Shown: positions 26,222-35,043 of the stretch, one piece after another
Layout of the letters: each line of letters opens with the position of its first letter
Position numbering within the stretch: the first letter of the stretch is position 1
Assembly: GCA_003314535.1 (NCBI GenBank)
Contig: POSG01000003.1
Coordinates: forward strand, 62,001-126,000
DNA length: 64,000 bases
Direction: 5' to 3'
From: Geobacter sp.
Lineage (GTDB): Bacteria > Desulfobacterota > Desulfuromonadia > Geobacterales > Geobacteraceae
Translations under genes and position numbers: made by a program
Notes under the pieces: model-generated
Database searches by the model: none
What the model saw: only the letters and a program-made list of their open reading frames with translations
What the model was told of the DNA's origin: nothing

Positions 26222-27278
26222 TGACGTTTCCCTCAAGAGTAAAATAAGCCACCATGCTCTCCATCATTTCTTCGGCCGAGTCTCTCATCTCCTGCAGCAC
26301 GCGGTAATTCGTCTCACGCATGGCCGCCAGTTCCTCCGCAGGAGGAAGATCACCGTTCGTGAATTGCCGGAGATCGATGCACGCGTACCCGCGGCGGGCG
26401 AAATCGCCGATCTCCGGCTGCAGCACTATGGGGATCACGCCGCAGGCCAGATATTCCACCAGCTTCGTCGGGCACGCGGCCCGGTTGACGATCGAAGCGT
26501 CCCGCAGCACGAACCCCAGGTCTGCCCCCCGGTAATAACCGTAGACATCTCCTTTGGGCACCGAGAGCAGTTCCACCCTGCCGGAAAGGCCGTAATCCGC
26601 AAGTTTCCCCTCGAAGAACCGGATATCCGGCGTCAGGATCAAGTGGGAATACGCATGCAGTGTCTCGGCCATGGCCTCAAGCATCAGGTCGATATTCTGC
26701 CATTTCTGCGACCCGCCGGAGTAGACGGCAACGGGGGGGCGTGAATGATCCCGGTCCATCCTGCCGATGGATGAGTCGTCGAAGATCGGGACAGTGTACG
26801 ATCGTGCCCGGAAATCGCCATACTTGCGCCGCAGATGTTCCGCCATGGCATCGGAAACAACGACCACTGCCCTGCTGCGCAGAACGGCTATCTTTTCGAT
26901 TACGCCATAGAGCAGGGCTCCCGCATGCTTCCCATAGTAGCGGAGCTCTTCCGGGAAGACGCCGTGCAGGTCGGTGACCACGTTCCGGAAAAAGTAGAGC
27001 GGCAGCGCCCGGAAACCGTTGTGAACCGAATGTACGTAAATCCCGCATGCATTGAAGCCCAGCCTCATGATCTTGGAGAGGTGGAGAAAGAAATTGACCT
27101 TGAGAACGGTCAACCCGCCGGGCATTTCAGCCGTGCGCGGACGCAGGTTGCCGAAAAACCTCACTCCGAGGTAGACCCTGTCCCTGCCCGAGAAATGCCT
27201 GTCGACGGCAAGGACGCGTTGCATCATGCCGTCTTTCTCCCCTTCCCGGTCAGGGTAATTGGAAATGAAAAGAATCAT
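26205..27278 (-). CDS. Glycosyltransferase, GT-B fold
   Basis: 357 residues. N-terminal FISNYPDREGEKDGMMQRVL; C-terminal site CPTKLVEYLACGVIPIVLQP with a GDFARRGY-type E/D loop, as in GT4 enzymes. One internal stretch (AVYSGGSQKWQNIDLMLEAM) marks the start of the second Rossmann-like domain. The ribosome binding site is weak. Overlaps the GT2 gene by 17 nt and follows the methyltransferase gene after 19 nt. Confidence 0.8.
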   Translation of the reverse strand: MILFISNYPDREGEKDGMMQRVLAVDRHFSGRDRVYLGVRFFGNLRPRTAEMPGGLTVLKVNFFLHLSKIMRLGFNACGIYVHSVHNGFRALPLYFFRNVVTDLHGVFPEELRYYGKHAGALLYGVIEKIAVLRSRAVVVVSDAMAEHLRRKYGDFRARSYTVPIFDDSSIGRMDRDHSRPPVAVYSGGSQKWQNIDLMLEAMAETLHAYSHLILTPDIRFFEGKLADYGLSGRVELLSVPKGDVYGYYRGADLGFVLRDASIVNRAACPTKLVEYLACGVIPIVLQPEIGDFARRGYACIDLRQFTNGDLPPAEELAAMRETNYRVLQEMRDSAEEMMESMVAYFTLEGNVSDAEA

Positions 27279-27297
27279 GGTGTGTCCGAATGCTCTT

Positions 27298-28179
27298 TCA
27301 GCGCCTGCGGCAGATCAGCACCGTATCGAAGCGCGCAATGCACCTGCCGCGGAAACGGAGGGCATGAAGCAGCCCCATCAGCAGCGGCTTCCGTTCCAGG
27401 AACGCCATAAGCCGGGCGTTGAACCTGACGAACGGAAGCCGGTTGCGAACCTTCATCAACGGGAAGATGGAGCGGAAGCAGGAAAAACCGTGTCGCTCAA
27501 GCTGCTCCATCAGTTCTCCATGGGTCGGTTCGTGCAGATGGGTCCCCTGGGCTGCGGTCCTTCCCCGGTGCGACCGGTCGATGATCCTGGTTACGTCGCT
27601 GGGACCGAACAAGCCGTTGGGCGCGCACACGATCAGAACGCCGTCTTCGGCCAGGGCATTAACTATGGAATCGAGGTGCGCATGCAAGTCGGCGGGAGCG
27701 ATATGCTCGATCACATGTTCTGAAAACACGACGTCGAATTTTCGCGGCGTCTTGAAATCTGTGACATCCGCCTGCAGGAAACTTATGCCGTTTTGTGCCC
27801 CGGGCAGCACCGGAGCGGAAGTATCCAGGCCGACAAGCTCCTTGTGGGGCAGAAGCCTTGCAACGCTCCGGAGAAAAAGCCCCGTGCCGCAACCCACCTC
27901 CAGTATGGATTTCCCCGCCAGTTCCTTCCTGAACATGCGCACCACGGGATATTTGGAACAGTCCTCCCCGGGATCCGAAGGTTTCGTGCCGTATATCGGG
28001 TGCACGGTCTCGTAGACTTCCCGGTACATGCGTTTCCTGGCAGCGGGATCAGGCTCGGCCAGTATCCTCTCGTGGAAATCCCGCTCCACTTCGAAGGCCC
28101 GCACAAGGCTTTCAGCCGGTACGCCCAAGTCGCGCGCGACACTGTGCAGGTGGGGATAGCCGTCATTACTGGTCGACAT
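27298..28179 (-). CDS. SAM-dependent methyltransferase
   Basis: 293 residues from ATG 28179, with GGAGGAG upstream. Class I methyltransferase: motif I SILEVGCGTGLFLRSVA, acidic residue in LVGLDTSAPV, and FDVVFSEHVIEHIAPADLHA. The N-terminal ~85 residues are helical. In a polysaccharide operon it may methylate a sugar or cap the chain; sequence alone does not say which. Confidence 0.82.
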   Translation of the reverse strand: MSTSNDGYPHLHSVARDLGVPAESLVRAFEVERDFHERILAEPDPAARKRMYREVYETVHPIYGTKPSDPGEDCSKYPVVRMFRKELAGKSILEVGCGTGLFLRSVARLLPHKELVGLDTSAPVLPGAQNGISFLQADVTDFKTPRKFDVVFSEHVIEHIAPADLHAHLDSIVNALAEDGVLIVCAPNGLFGPSDVTRIIDRSHRGRTAAQGTHLHEPTHGELMEQLERHGFSCFRSIFPLMKVRNRLPFVRFNARLMAFLERKPLLMGLLHALRFRGRCIARFDTVLICRRR

Positions 28180-28214
28180 TCGGACTCCTCCGCGATGCGG
28201 CGCTGCAACAGCCG

Positions 28215-29390
28215 TCAGGAAGCATGTTTCGCCGTGCGGCACGCGTTCAGGCCCGTCTCGATTCCGGCCATGATCTGCTCCGCCCTTGCCGCCCAGGAAT
28301 TCGCAGCCGCAATCCCCAGGCGCTCTTCGATCCTTCCAGCATCGCCTGCCGCTGCAAGCGCTTCCCTGATCCTGCCGCTGAAGGTTTCAGGGTCATCCGC
28401 GATGTATACCACGCCATCCGCCGCGTACGCGACCACTTCCCGCATCCCTGTCGAAACGACCGGCATGCCTGCTCCCAGGTACTCATAGAGCTTGATGGGA
28501 TTCGTGCTCTCGTTGAGCAGGTTCAGTTTGAAGGGGATAATGCCGACCCTGAAGTAGGCCATGTAGCTGACCAGTTCTGAATAGGGCCTGGGGCCCAGCG
28601 AAAGCAGGTTGGGGATTCCTTCAAGCTTCGGCTTGAGGCTTTTCAGGATGGGGCCGATCAGCACAAAGTGGACTTCAGGCAAACGCCTTGCCGTTTCAGC
28701 TATCAGGTCGACATCGACCCAGTCATGTATGCCCCCCACATAGCCGACAACAGGTTTGTCGCGGTATTCATACAGCGCGTCGCTCTCCCGTTTCCCATAT
28801 GTCATTGCGGTGCGGAAGAAAGCGTCATCAACACCATTGGGTGCCAGGATGGTATTCCTGTTCAGCCTGCTGTGCCGGTCATACAGCTTGCGGCTGACGG
28901 CGAGCACCAGGTCCGCCCTTGCCACCACTTCATTCTCGTTGTCGATCAGGCGCTGATCCACGGTTTCGGAAAAGGCGGCCCAGTCGTCCATGGCGTCATA
29001 CACGAGGAATTTGTCCCGGCACCGTTCCAGGTAGCTGATGTCCTCGATGTGCCAGGTATAGACGATTTCCGATTTCTTGAGTTCGCGGGACCGGAAGACG
29101 AAATGATTCTGGCAACTGGCCAGAACCCTGTTGATGCCCTTCAGGATAGGGAACCGGTCGTCTTCCTTCAGCAGGTAGATGTTCATGATCCTGTCGACCA
29201 GTGACGACTGTTCCGTCATGTACCCGTAGCCGCGGAACGGCAGGCGGACGGTGTTGTTCAGCACGCAGGTCTCGTACCGCTTCCCCAGGTACCTGGCAAG
29301 ATGGTGGGGTCTCTGGAAGGTGTTGAACCAACCGCCGTAGGTTATGATTGCAAGCTTTCGTCTGTCCATGGTGTCGATGAGCGTCCTCAT
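28215..29390 (-). CDS. Glycosyltransferase, GT4-like
   Basis: 391 residues. N-terminal LAIITYGGWFNTFQRPHHLA, the pattern of family members that begin with FQRP-H. The acceptor-side domain includes RADLVLAVSRKLYDRHSRLN; the donor site has PIKLYEYLGAGMPVVSTGMR. ATG 29390 lacks a clear ribosome binding site; ATG 29369 (MDRRKL) is an equally likely start. Lies 35 nt upstream of the methyltransferase gene. Confidence 0.82.
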   Translation of the reverse strand: MRTLIDTMDRRKLAIITYGGWFNTFQRPHHLARYLGKRYETCVLNNTVRLPFRGYGYMTEQSSLVDRIMNIYLLKEDDRFPILKGINRVLASCQNHFVFRSRELKKSEIVYTWHIEDISYLERCRDKFLVYDAMDDWAAFSETVDQRLIDNENEVVARADLVLAVSRKLYDRHSRLNRNTILAPNGVDDAFFRTAMTYGKRESDALYEYRDKPVVGYVGGIHDWVDVDLIAETARRLPEVHFVLIGPILKSLKPKLEGIPNLLSLGPRPYSELVSYMAYFRVGIIPFKLNLLNESTNPIKLYEYLGAGMPVVSTGMREVVAYAADGVVYIADDPETFSGRIREALAAAGDAGRIEERLGIAAANSWAARAEQIMAGIETGLNACRTAKHAS

Positions 29391-29455
29391 AATTCAAAGA
29401 TGCGGCAACAAAAAGTCGTCATGCATCAGATGATTTCAGCGGGTGAATCACATGT

Positions 29456-30814
29456 TCAAGCATGCCATCGTTTCCTGCATCCGCGCCAGATGAGCCAGGA
29501 AACCGGCAGCGAGATGAAGAGGTGGATGGCGAAGAAACCGGCGCAAACCCCGAGTGTCGAATACTTCATGCCCAGCAACCAGGTGGCGAGTCCCTGCACC
29601 ACCCCCAGGGCCAGCGACAAGGGCAGGAAGGGCTCCTGCTTGTGGGCGCGCAGGTAAGCCCCGAATGCCGCAATGACCACGTTGATGCAGATAGTGGCAA
29701 ACAGCAATGCTGCATGGGAAGCGGGAATGAACCTCTGGCCGATGGGGAGATATTCCTGCAGCAGGCGGATCATTGCCCAGCCGCAAACCGCGCCCGCCAT
29801 TGACACGGCTGTCGCCTGGACCAGAACGCGCCGGAACAGGGCATCCATGTCCGACCAGTTCCGGGTGGCCACATATTTCCCCAGCTCGGGGCTGCGGGTG
29901 GTTATCCAGGACAGGGAGACCCCCAAGAGGGCATTTGCCGCGCTCAGGGTCATGCCCATCTGCCCCGCAGCTGCGGCGCCCTGGTAGCGGAACAGCACCG
30001 GGGTGAACAGCTGGAAGACGAAGTAGCCCGCAATCCAGGTCAGCGCGATCTTCCACTGCATGGGCCAGACCTCTCCCCACCAGGAAATCGAAGCGTTTCC
30101 ATCCCCGCCATCTCCACCGCTGAACATCCTTCTCCAGGTAATGGCCAAAAGCGCCGGCTTTTCCCGCAGCAGATAGGACCAGGATATGAAGACGCTGCCG
30201 CAGGTTACGGCGAAAACCGAGAACAAACCGCCGTGGAGGCCAAGGACCAGCCAGCACAGCATCGAGGAAACAACGGCGCCGACCATCTCCCGGTGGTTGA
30301 CCGTCACCACGTCGCCACTGCCCATTATGACCGAGAAGAAGGGAACCGTGAAAAGGTTTGCCGCAGTGCCGACGACAGCCAGAACCCAGGGCAGCCGCCA
30401 GCTGAAATCCGCCGCCTGATGCCCTTCGCCCAGGAAAAGCAGGCCGGCCGGAACCAGTGCCACCACCAGCAGCAGCGCCGCCCCGGCAAACCAGCGGGCG
30501 GCCTTGCACAGCAGGTCGCAGAACCTTTCCCTGGCGACAGGATCGCCTTCGATCGAGCCGCGCGCCCCCCAGCGGAGACTGACGAACTCGTGGCTGGCGA
30601 ACTGGGACAGCACCGTCATGAGGCCGAGCTCGAAGAAAAGCTGCAATGCAAGGAGGCTGCCGATGGTGTAATAATACCCCTGCTGGTCCCTGGTCAGGCG
30701 GGAGGCAATCATCAGCATGGTCACCGGTCCGGCGAACAGGCTCCATAGCCGTGTGAAGACCCCGTAGCTTATGGCCCGGTTGAGACCGATCCCTCGCAGA
30801 ATTTTCGCAAACAT
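29456..30814 (-). CDS. Polysaccharide flippase (Wzx-like membrane protein)
   Basis: 452 residues with about 12 membrane helices, of the polysaccharide-transporter (MATE/MOP) type. The start region LNRAISYGVFTRLWSLFAGP and LTRDQQGYYYTIGSLLALQL are typical of O-antigen flippases. It would move the lipid-linked repeat unit across the inner membrane. ATG 30814 is chosen over TTG 30823; both ribosome binding sites are weak. No Wzy polymerase or Wzz/ABC exporter is visible in this operon, so polymerisation must involve genes elsewhere or one of the unknown members. Confidence 0.82.
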   Translation of the reverse strand: MFAKILRGIGLNRAISYGVFTRLWSLFAGPVTMLMIASRLTRDQQGYYYTIGSLLALQLFFELGLMTVLSQFASHEFVSLRWGARGSIEGDPVARERFCDLLCKAARWFAGAALLLVVALVPAGLLFLGEGHQAADFSWRLPWVLAVVGTAANLFTVPFFSVIMGSGDVVTVNHREMVGAVVSSMLCWLVLGLHGGLFSVFAVTCGSVFISWSYLLREKPALLAITWRRMFSGGDGGDGNASISWWGEVWPMQWKIALTWIAGYFVFQLFTPVLFRYQGAAAAGQMGMTLSAANALLGVSLSWITTRSPELGKYVATRNWSDMDALFRRVLVQATAVSMAGAVCGWAMIRLLQEYLPIGQRFIPASHAALLFATICINVVIAAFGAYLRAHKQEPFLPLSLALGVVQGLATWLLGMKYSTLGVCAGFFAIHLFISLPVSWLIWRGCRKRWHA

Positions 30815-30850
30815 TTCACTCAAGGCTGTTCAAGGTCCCTTGCTGCAAGG

Positions 30851-31744
30851 CTATTCATAGGGCTCGTACCATGGCCTCCGGAATGGCGTACGCAAGCGCT
30901 CGACCGGCAGCAGGCGCAGCAACTCCCTCCCCTTCGCCTTCAGCAGGCCTTTCAGATGCCCCTTGCAGCGGGTGAACAGGGGCAGTGCCCCATCCTGATC
31001 GGGGGGCGGGCTTGCGGACCGGCCGCTGACCCACATGGGAATGTAGTCACTCTGCTGGGGAGTGATGTCTTGCGGAACATTCACGCCCGTCCTCCTTGCC
31101 TGGACGAGCAGGTAGGTCATGGCGGAATTGGCCAGTTCAACCCTGCCGCCGACTTCCCTTGGCGCGGCAACCCGGTACCACCGGGCATCAGGCCCGGATT
31201 CGAAGATGAACATCCGCTCCACGGCGTATCCGTTCTTTTCCGACAGGACGCCGTAGAACAGCTCGGGCGAAAACTGGTAGAAGCCGTGCCCCATGAAATT
31301 GTTGCAGGGGGTGATTGAAAGGAAATGCCCCCCTTGCTCCACCATCCTCATGCAGTTCCCGATTGCGGTGGGGAAATCGAAAACATGTTCCAGCGTACCG
31401 CTGTCAATGACGCAACTGAACCTGCCCTCGAATTCGGCGGGCAGGGGCAGGTTGAAATCATGAACCGCCGTCGCGCCCTCGTAGGCGGAATTGTCGAACG
31501 AGGTTATCCGCTTGGCTCCGCACCGTGACAGGAAACCCTCGCAGTAGCCGCGACAGCCGTTGTTGTCGAGCATGCATTCGGCTGCGCCCTCTTCCAGGTC
31601 AACGGAAAAACTGCGGAAGACGCTCTCCAGCCGGCGCGCCGAAAGGTGCATCTCCTGTCTGCCGAGGGTGGCGCACCGCTCCATATTGACCCCGTTCCGC
31701 GATGCGTCCAATAGAAACCTGGCGCCGTTGACATCAATTCCCAC
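30851..31744 (-). CDS. Methyltransferase-like protein of glycan operon
   Basis: 297 residues from GTG 31744, with GGGAGGGAG upstream; overlaps the preceding glycosyltransferase stop by 11 nt. Seen: KRITSFDNSAYEGATAVHDF, CVIDSGTLEHVFDFPTAIGN and MRMVEQGGHFLSITPCNNFM, in the order of class I methyltransferase motifs II, IV and V. The glycine-rich motif I is not clear (FLSRCGAKRIT), so SAM binding is uncertain. The C-terminus is basic and Pro-rich. Confidence 0.7.
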   Translation of the reverse strand: MGIDVNGARFLLDASRNGVNMERCATLGRQEMHLSARRLESVFRSFSVDLEEGAAECMLDNNGCRGYCEGFLSRCGAKRITSFDNSAYEGATAVHDFNLPLPAEFEGRFSCVIDSGTLEHVFDFPTAIGNCMRMVEQGGHFLSITPCNNFMGHGFYQFSPELFYGVLSEKNGYAVERMFIFESGPDARWYRVAAPREVGGRVELANSAMTYLLVQARRTGVNVPQDITPQQSDYIPMWVSGRSASPPPDQDGALPLFTRCKGHLKGLLKAKGRELLRLLPVERLRTPFRRPWYEPYE

Positions 31745-32999
31745 GTCCTGCTCCCTCCCGCCCCGATCTACCACAGCAAGCACGGCGTTTCAAGTCGCGC
31801 AACGCCTCATGGAGAAACAACGGGAATTGCGACCGTTTCCCCAGCAGGGGAAGATAGAGCCTGCCGGTTCTTCTGCCGGCCGCTCCGTCCCGACGCAGTT
31901 TCGAACATTTCTCGATGAGCGCGACATACCGGCTGGCCATGGCATCTATCCCGAAGCGTTCCAGCGCCGACCGCCATGCCGCCCTGGACAGCCTACCGAG
32001 CAGTTCCCTGTCCGCTGCAAGCAAAGCCAGTTTTTCAGCAAAGGCAGCTTCGTCACCGACCTGCGCCAGGAAACCGTCCCGACCTTCCGTTATTACCGAA
32101 TCGGTTATTCCCGGCAATCTCGAGGCCAAGGGGACCACCCCCCTGGCCATCGCCTCGAAAAGGGTTATGGGCTGCCCTTCGTAGTGCGACGGCATTACCA
32201 GGACATCCGCACTTGAAACCATCCGCATCGTCTCGGCATGGGGAAGCGCTCCATGAAATGTTACCAGTGCCGCTAGACCCAGTTTCTCGATCCGTGCCCG
32301 GAGCGCCCGGGAATCATTGCCGTCACCTACCACATCAAAGGTCGCATTGGCGCCACGATCCCGCATCGCGGCTGCAATGCCGGGCAGGTAAAACACCCCC
32401 TTTTGTTCGTGCTCTATCCTGCCTACATAGATCACCCTCAGTGGCGCATGCGAACCGGGGAATCCATCACGCTTCGGGTATCCATGAAAAACCTCGACGC
32501 CGTTCCTGATGCACGAGACCCTCTCCGGGGGGGCGCCGCGCTTTATCGCCTCTTTCAGCACCTGTTCCCCCACCGCTACGAACCAGTCAACGTTTGCCCT
32601 GTTGGCAAGCCCTACCCGGTACATGTCTTCCATGTCGTTGTGAAGGACCGAAATGACCGCTGCCGATTCCGGAAGAAGACCGGCAGCACTCTGAGCCGCG
32701 CTGCTGTGGTTCAAAATAACCGCGTCGAAATCCCCAAGCGCCGCAGCCACCCTCCTGGCGTGGCAGCGGCTGCTCTGCCATTTTCGCGGCAGAACGGAGG
32801 TTACGCTGAACCCTTCCGCCAAAGGGTTGGCATGCCAATCCCCTGTAGCCTCGGTAACCACGAAGGCCGGTTCCAGCCCTGTGTTTCGCAGGCTACGGGC
32901 AAGGCCGAAAAGGAAAGACTCCATCCCGCCGACATTCAGGGCGTAGGCTACCAGGGCTATTTTCATCGGCTTCTCACCGGCGATGCTGCCATGGCTCAC
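31734..32999 (-). CDS. Glycosyltransferase, GT4 family
   Basis: 421 residues. N-terminal [20 protein letters not shown] (GGME as in GT4 enzymes), a central [20 protein letters not shown] and the C-terminal donor site [23 protein letters not shown] 32999 overlaps the wecB stop (GTGA), but ATG 32966, at the usual family start, is also possible. It probably adds an early sugar of the repeat unit. Confidence 0.85.
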   Translation of the reverse strand: MSHGSIAGEKPMKIALVAYALNVGGMESFLFGLARSLRNTGLEPAFVVTEATGDWHANPLAEGFSVTSVLPRKWQSSRCHARRVAAALGDFDAVILNHSSAAQSAAGLLPESAAVISVLHNDMEDMYRVGLANRANVDWFVAVGEQVLKEAIKRGAPPERVSCIRNGVEVFHGYPKRDGFPGSHAPLRVIYVGRIEHEQKGVFYLPGIAAAMRDRGANATFDVVGDGNDSRALRARIEKLGLAALVTFHGALPHAETMRMVSSADVLVMPSHYEGQPITLFEAMARGVVPLASRLPGITDSVITEGRDGFLAQVGDEAAFAEKLALLAADRELLGRLSRAAWRSALERFGIDAMASRYVALIEKCSKLRRDGAAGRRTGRLYLPLLGKRSQFPLFLHEALRDLKRRACCGRSGREGAGRGN

Positions 33000-34141
33000 A
33001 GCGGCCGCCTGTCCAGCATCATGAGTTCCGCGGCTATTCTCTCCGCTGCCATGCCGTCTCCGTAGGGATTATGGGCCATGCTCATGCTTTCATAAGCCGC
33101 CGGGCTGTCGAGAAGAAGAGCAGCCTCTTCAGCGATCTTTTTCCGATCCGTGCCGACAAGCCTTACCGTCCCCGCGTCCACTGCCTCGGGCCGCTCGGTC
33201 GTTTCACGCATGACCAGCACCGGTTTCCCCAGCGACGGCGCCTCTTCCTGGACGCCTCCGGAATCGGTGATGATCAGGTAAGCGCGGCTCATGAGGTAAA
33301 CGAAGGGCAGGTAGTCCACCGGCTCTATCAGGTGGATGTTCGAATGGTCCCCGTTGCCCAGTATCCTCTGCACCGGCTCCTGCACATTGGGATTCAGGTG
33401 AACGGGGTAGAGAACATCAGTGCCGGGATACGCCCGTGCGATGTCGGCCAGCCCATGGCAGATGCTTTCGAACCCGGCGCCGAAGTTCTCGCGGCGATGG
33501 CCCGTGACCAGAATCAGCCTGCGATCGGTATCCAGGAACGGAAACTCGGCGGCGAACCGTTGCTGCAGTGCCGCATCGCGCCTCAGCAGGCCGGCCACGT
33601 CCAGAAGAGCATCTATTACCGTGTTGCCGGTTATGAAGATGCTTTCTTCGGCAACACCTTCACGCAGGAGATTGTCCCGGGCAGCGCCGGTGGGAGCGAA
33701 GTGGAGATCTGCGACCGCTCCTGTGACACGGCGGTTCATTTCCTCGGGAAAAGGGGCTTGCTTGTTGTGGGTGCGAAGCCCCGCCTCGACATGGCCGACC
33801 CTGGCGCCGCAATAGAACGCGGCCAGCGAAGCGGCCATGGTGGTCGTGGTATCGCCGTGAACCAGGACGATATCGGGCTGGGCCTCCAAAATGACGCCTT
33901 TCAGCCCCCGAAGGACGTTGCAGGTTATGTCGAACAGGTCCTGGCCGGGTTTCATGATGTCCAGATCGTAATCGGGCCGGATCCCGAACAGGTTGAGTAC
34001 CTGGTCCAGCATCTGGCGGTGCTGGGCGGTTACGCAAACCGCGCTGCGGAACCTGTCCGGATGCTTTTTCAATTCATTTATCACCGGGGCCATCTTTATG
34101 GCCTCTGGCCGTGTGCCGAATACGGACAGGACCTTTATCAT
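32996..34141 (-). CDS. wecB: UDP-N-acetylglucosamine 2-epimerase (non-hydrolysing)
   Basis: 381 residues, the family's usual length. Interconverts UDP-GlcNAc and UDP-ManNAc in the cytoplasm. Seen: [59 protein letters not shown], the catalytic His in TGHRRENFG, and [23 protein letters not shown] 34141 has CAGGAGAG upstream. First biosynthetic gene of the operon. Suggests ManNAc or a derived sugar in the surface glycan. No wecC is present, so conversion to ManNAcA is not shown here. Confidence 0.95.
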   Translation of the reverse strand: MIKVLSVFGTRPEAIKMAPVINELKKHPDRFRSAVCVTAQHRQMLDQVLNLFGIRPDYDLDIMKPGQDLFDITCNVLRGLKGVILEAQPDIVLVHGDTTTTMAASLAAFYCGARVGHVEAGLRTHNKQAPFPEEMNRRVTGAVADLHFAPTGAARDNLLREGVAEESIFITGNTVIDALLDVAGLLRRDAALQQRFAAEFPFLDTDRRLILVTGHRRENFGAGFESICHGLADIARAYPGTDVLYPVHLNPNVQEPVQRILGNGDHSNIHLIEPVDYLPFVYLMSRAYLIITDSGGVQEEAPSLGKPVLVMRETTERPEAVDAGTVRLVGTDRKKIAEEAALLLDSPAAYESMSMAHNPYGDGMAAERIAAELMMLDRRPL

Positions 34142-34236
34142 GCCTTGTCTCTCTCCTGAAATGATAGTGCGAAACGGCGGTCATTGCCTCATGGTTTTTC
34201 CTGCACGGCCGCAGCCGGGCCTGGAGAAACCAGTCG

Positions 34237-34848
34237 CTACGGACGGTCATCACCCGCGCAGAAAATCTTGTCCCTGTTGACGCCCTTGCGCAGGAGTTCC
34301 CCAATGATCTCTCCCTGCCTTTTGAGGGAAGTGATGACGATACATTGGGGGGCTTTTCCAAGCCCCTCGTCAAGCGTGGAAATCGTCATGCCGAAGAAAA
34401 CCTGCCCTGCATGGCCGTCATCCATGACGCCGGCCAGCCCGATCCGTGTTTCACCAAGGGACAGATAGGCTATCTCCGCGGTCTCGTCGATTCCGCAGAA
34501 TGAAGCCGACCGCACGCCGGAGGATTCCAGCATGTGGAAAAGCTCCAGGTAATCCTGCCGCGCCATCCGGTAAAGGCTGGTGAAATAGCCCAGGTGCTGA
34601 TAGGCAAGGCGGCTCTTCTCCGCAATGCCCTTTGGCGTGAGCAGATAGCCGTAGCGGTTCCGGGGAAATGCCCTGATGCGCACGTAACCCTTTGCGACCA
34701 GGTTCTTCAGGTATGAGTTGACCAGGCCGAGAGCAACCCCCATGCGCCTGGAGAGTTCCCGCTGCGACAGGGGCTGGTCAGAGACGATTTCGTTGAGGAT
34801 CTGGAAAGCGCGATAGGAATCTCTCGACTTTTCCCGGGTATCGTTCAT
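34237..34848 (-). CDS. EPS-associated MarR-type winged-helix regulator
   Basis: 203 residues. N-terminal winged helix (about 12-85) with LNEIVSDQPLSQRELSRRMG, VALGLVNSYLKNLVAKGYVR and the wing IRAFPRNRYGYLLTPKG, as in the MarR-type regulators that head EPS gene clusters. The C-terminal half (about 100-200) is a Rossmann-like domain (SFCGIDETAEIAYLSLGETR ... IVITSLKRQGEIIGELLRKG) that could bind an effector such as a nucleotide or sugar. It is the first gene of the glycan operon, 95 nt upstream of wecB, so it probably controls it. Confidence 0.82.
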   Translation of the reverse strand: MNDTREKSRDSYRAFQILNEIVSDQPLSQRELSRRMGVALGLVNSYLKNLVAKGYVRIRAFPRNRYGYLLTPKGIAEKSRLAYQHLGYFTSLYRMARQDYLELFHMLESSGVRSASFCGIDETAEIAYLSLGETRIGLAGVMDDGHAGQVFFGMTISTLDEGLGKAPQCIVITSLKRQGEIIGELLRKGVNRDKIFCAGDDRP

Positions 34849-34903
34849 TCCGTGAACAATACACCAAGCCGAGGGGCACAGGCAAATGAAATCATTGCAG
34901 GAG

Positions 34904-34930
34904 AGAAAAAAGGCCGACTTTTCGTCGGCC
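34904..34930 (-). terminator. Terminator downstream of the first AOR gene
   Basis: GGCCGAC (34912-34918) and GTCGGCC (34924-34930) with a 5-nt loop. On the minus strand the stem is followed by six T (A run 34906-34911). A second GC-rich stem (GGCGGGCG / CGCCCGCC, about 34955-34980) lies between it and the AOR stop at 35044. Confidence 0.82.
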
Positions 34931-35043
34931 TTTCCATATGGCTTGAATAAAGTTGGCGGGCGCCCGGGCAGACGCCCGCCGGTGGAAACGCATCACACTA
35001 AGAATGGGAATGGAGGCGCTTCCGGGAGAAAACTTCCCAAATA

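Noticed and set aside
29448-30746. Long alternative minus-strand frame over the flippase gene
   Set aside because: Arg/Gly/Pro-rich translation without membrane helices; the other frame is a clear 12-helix flippase.
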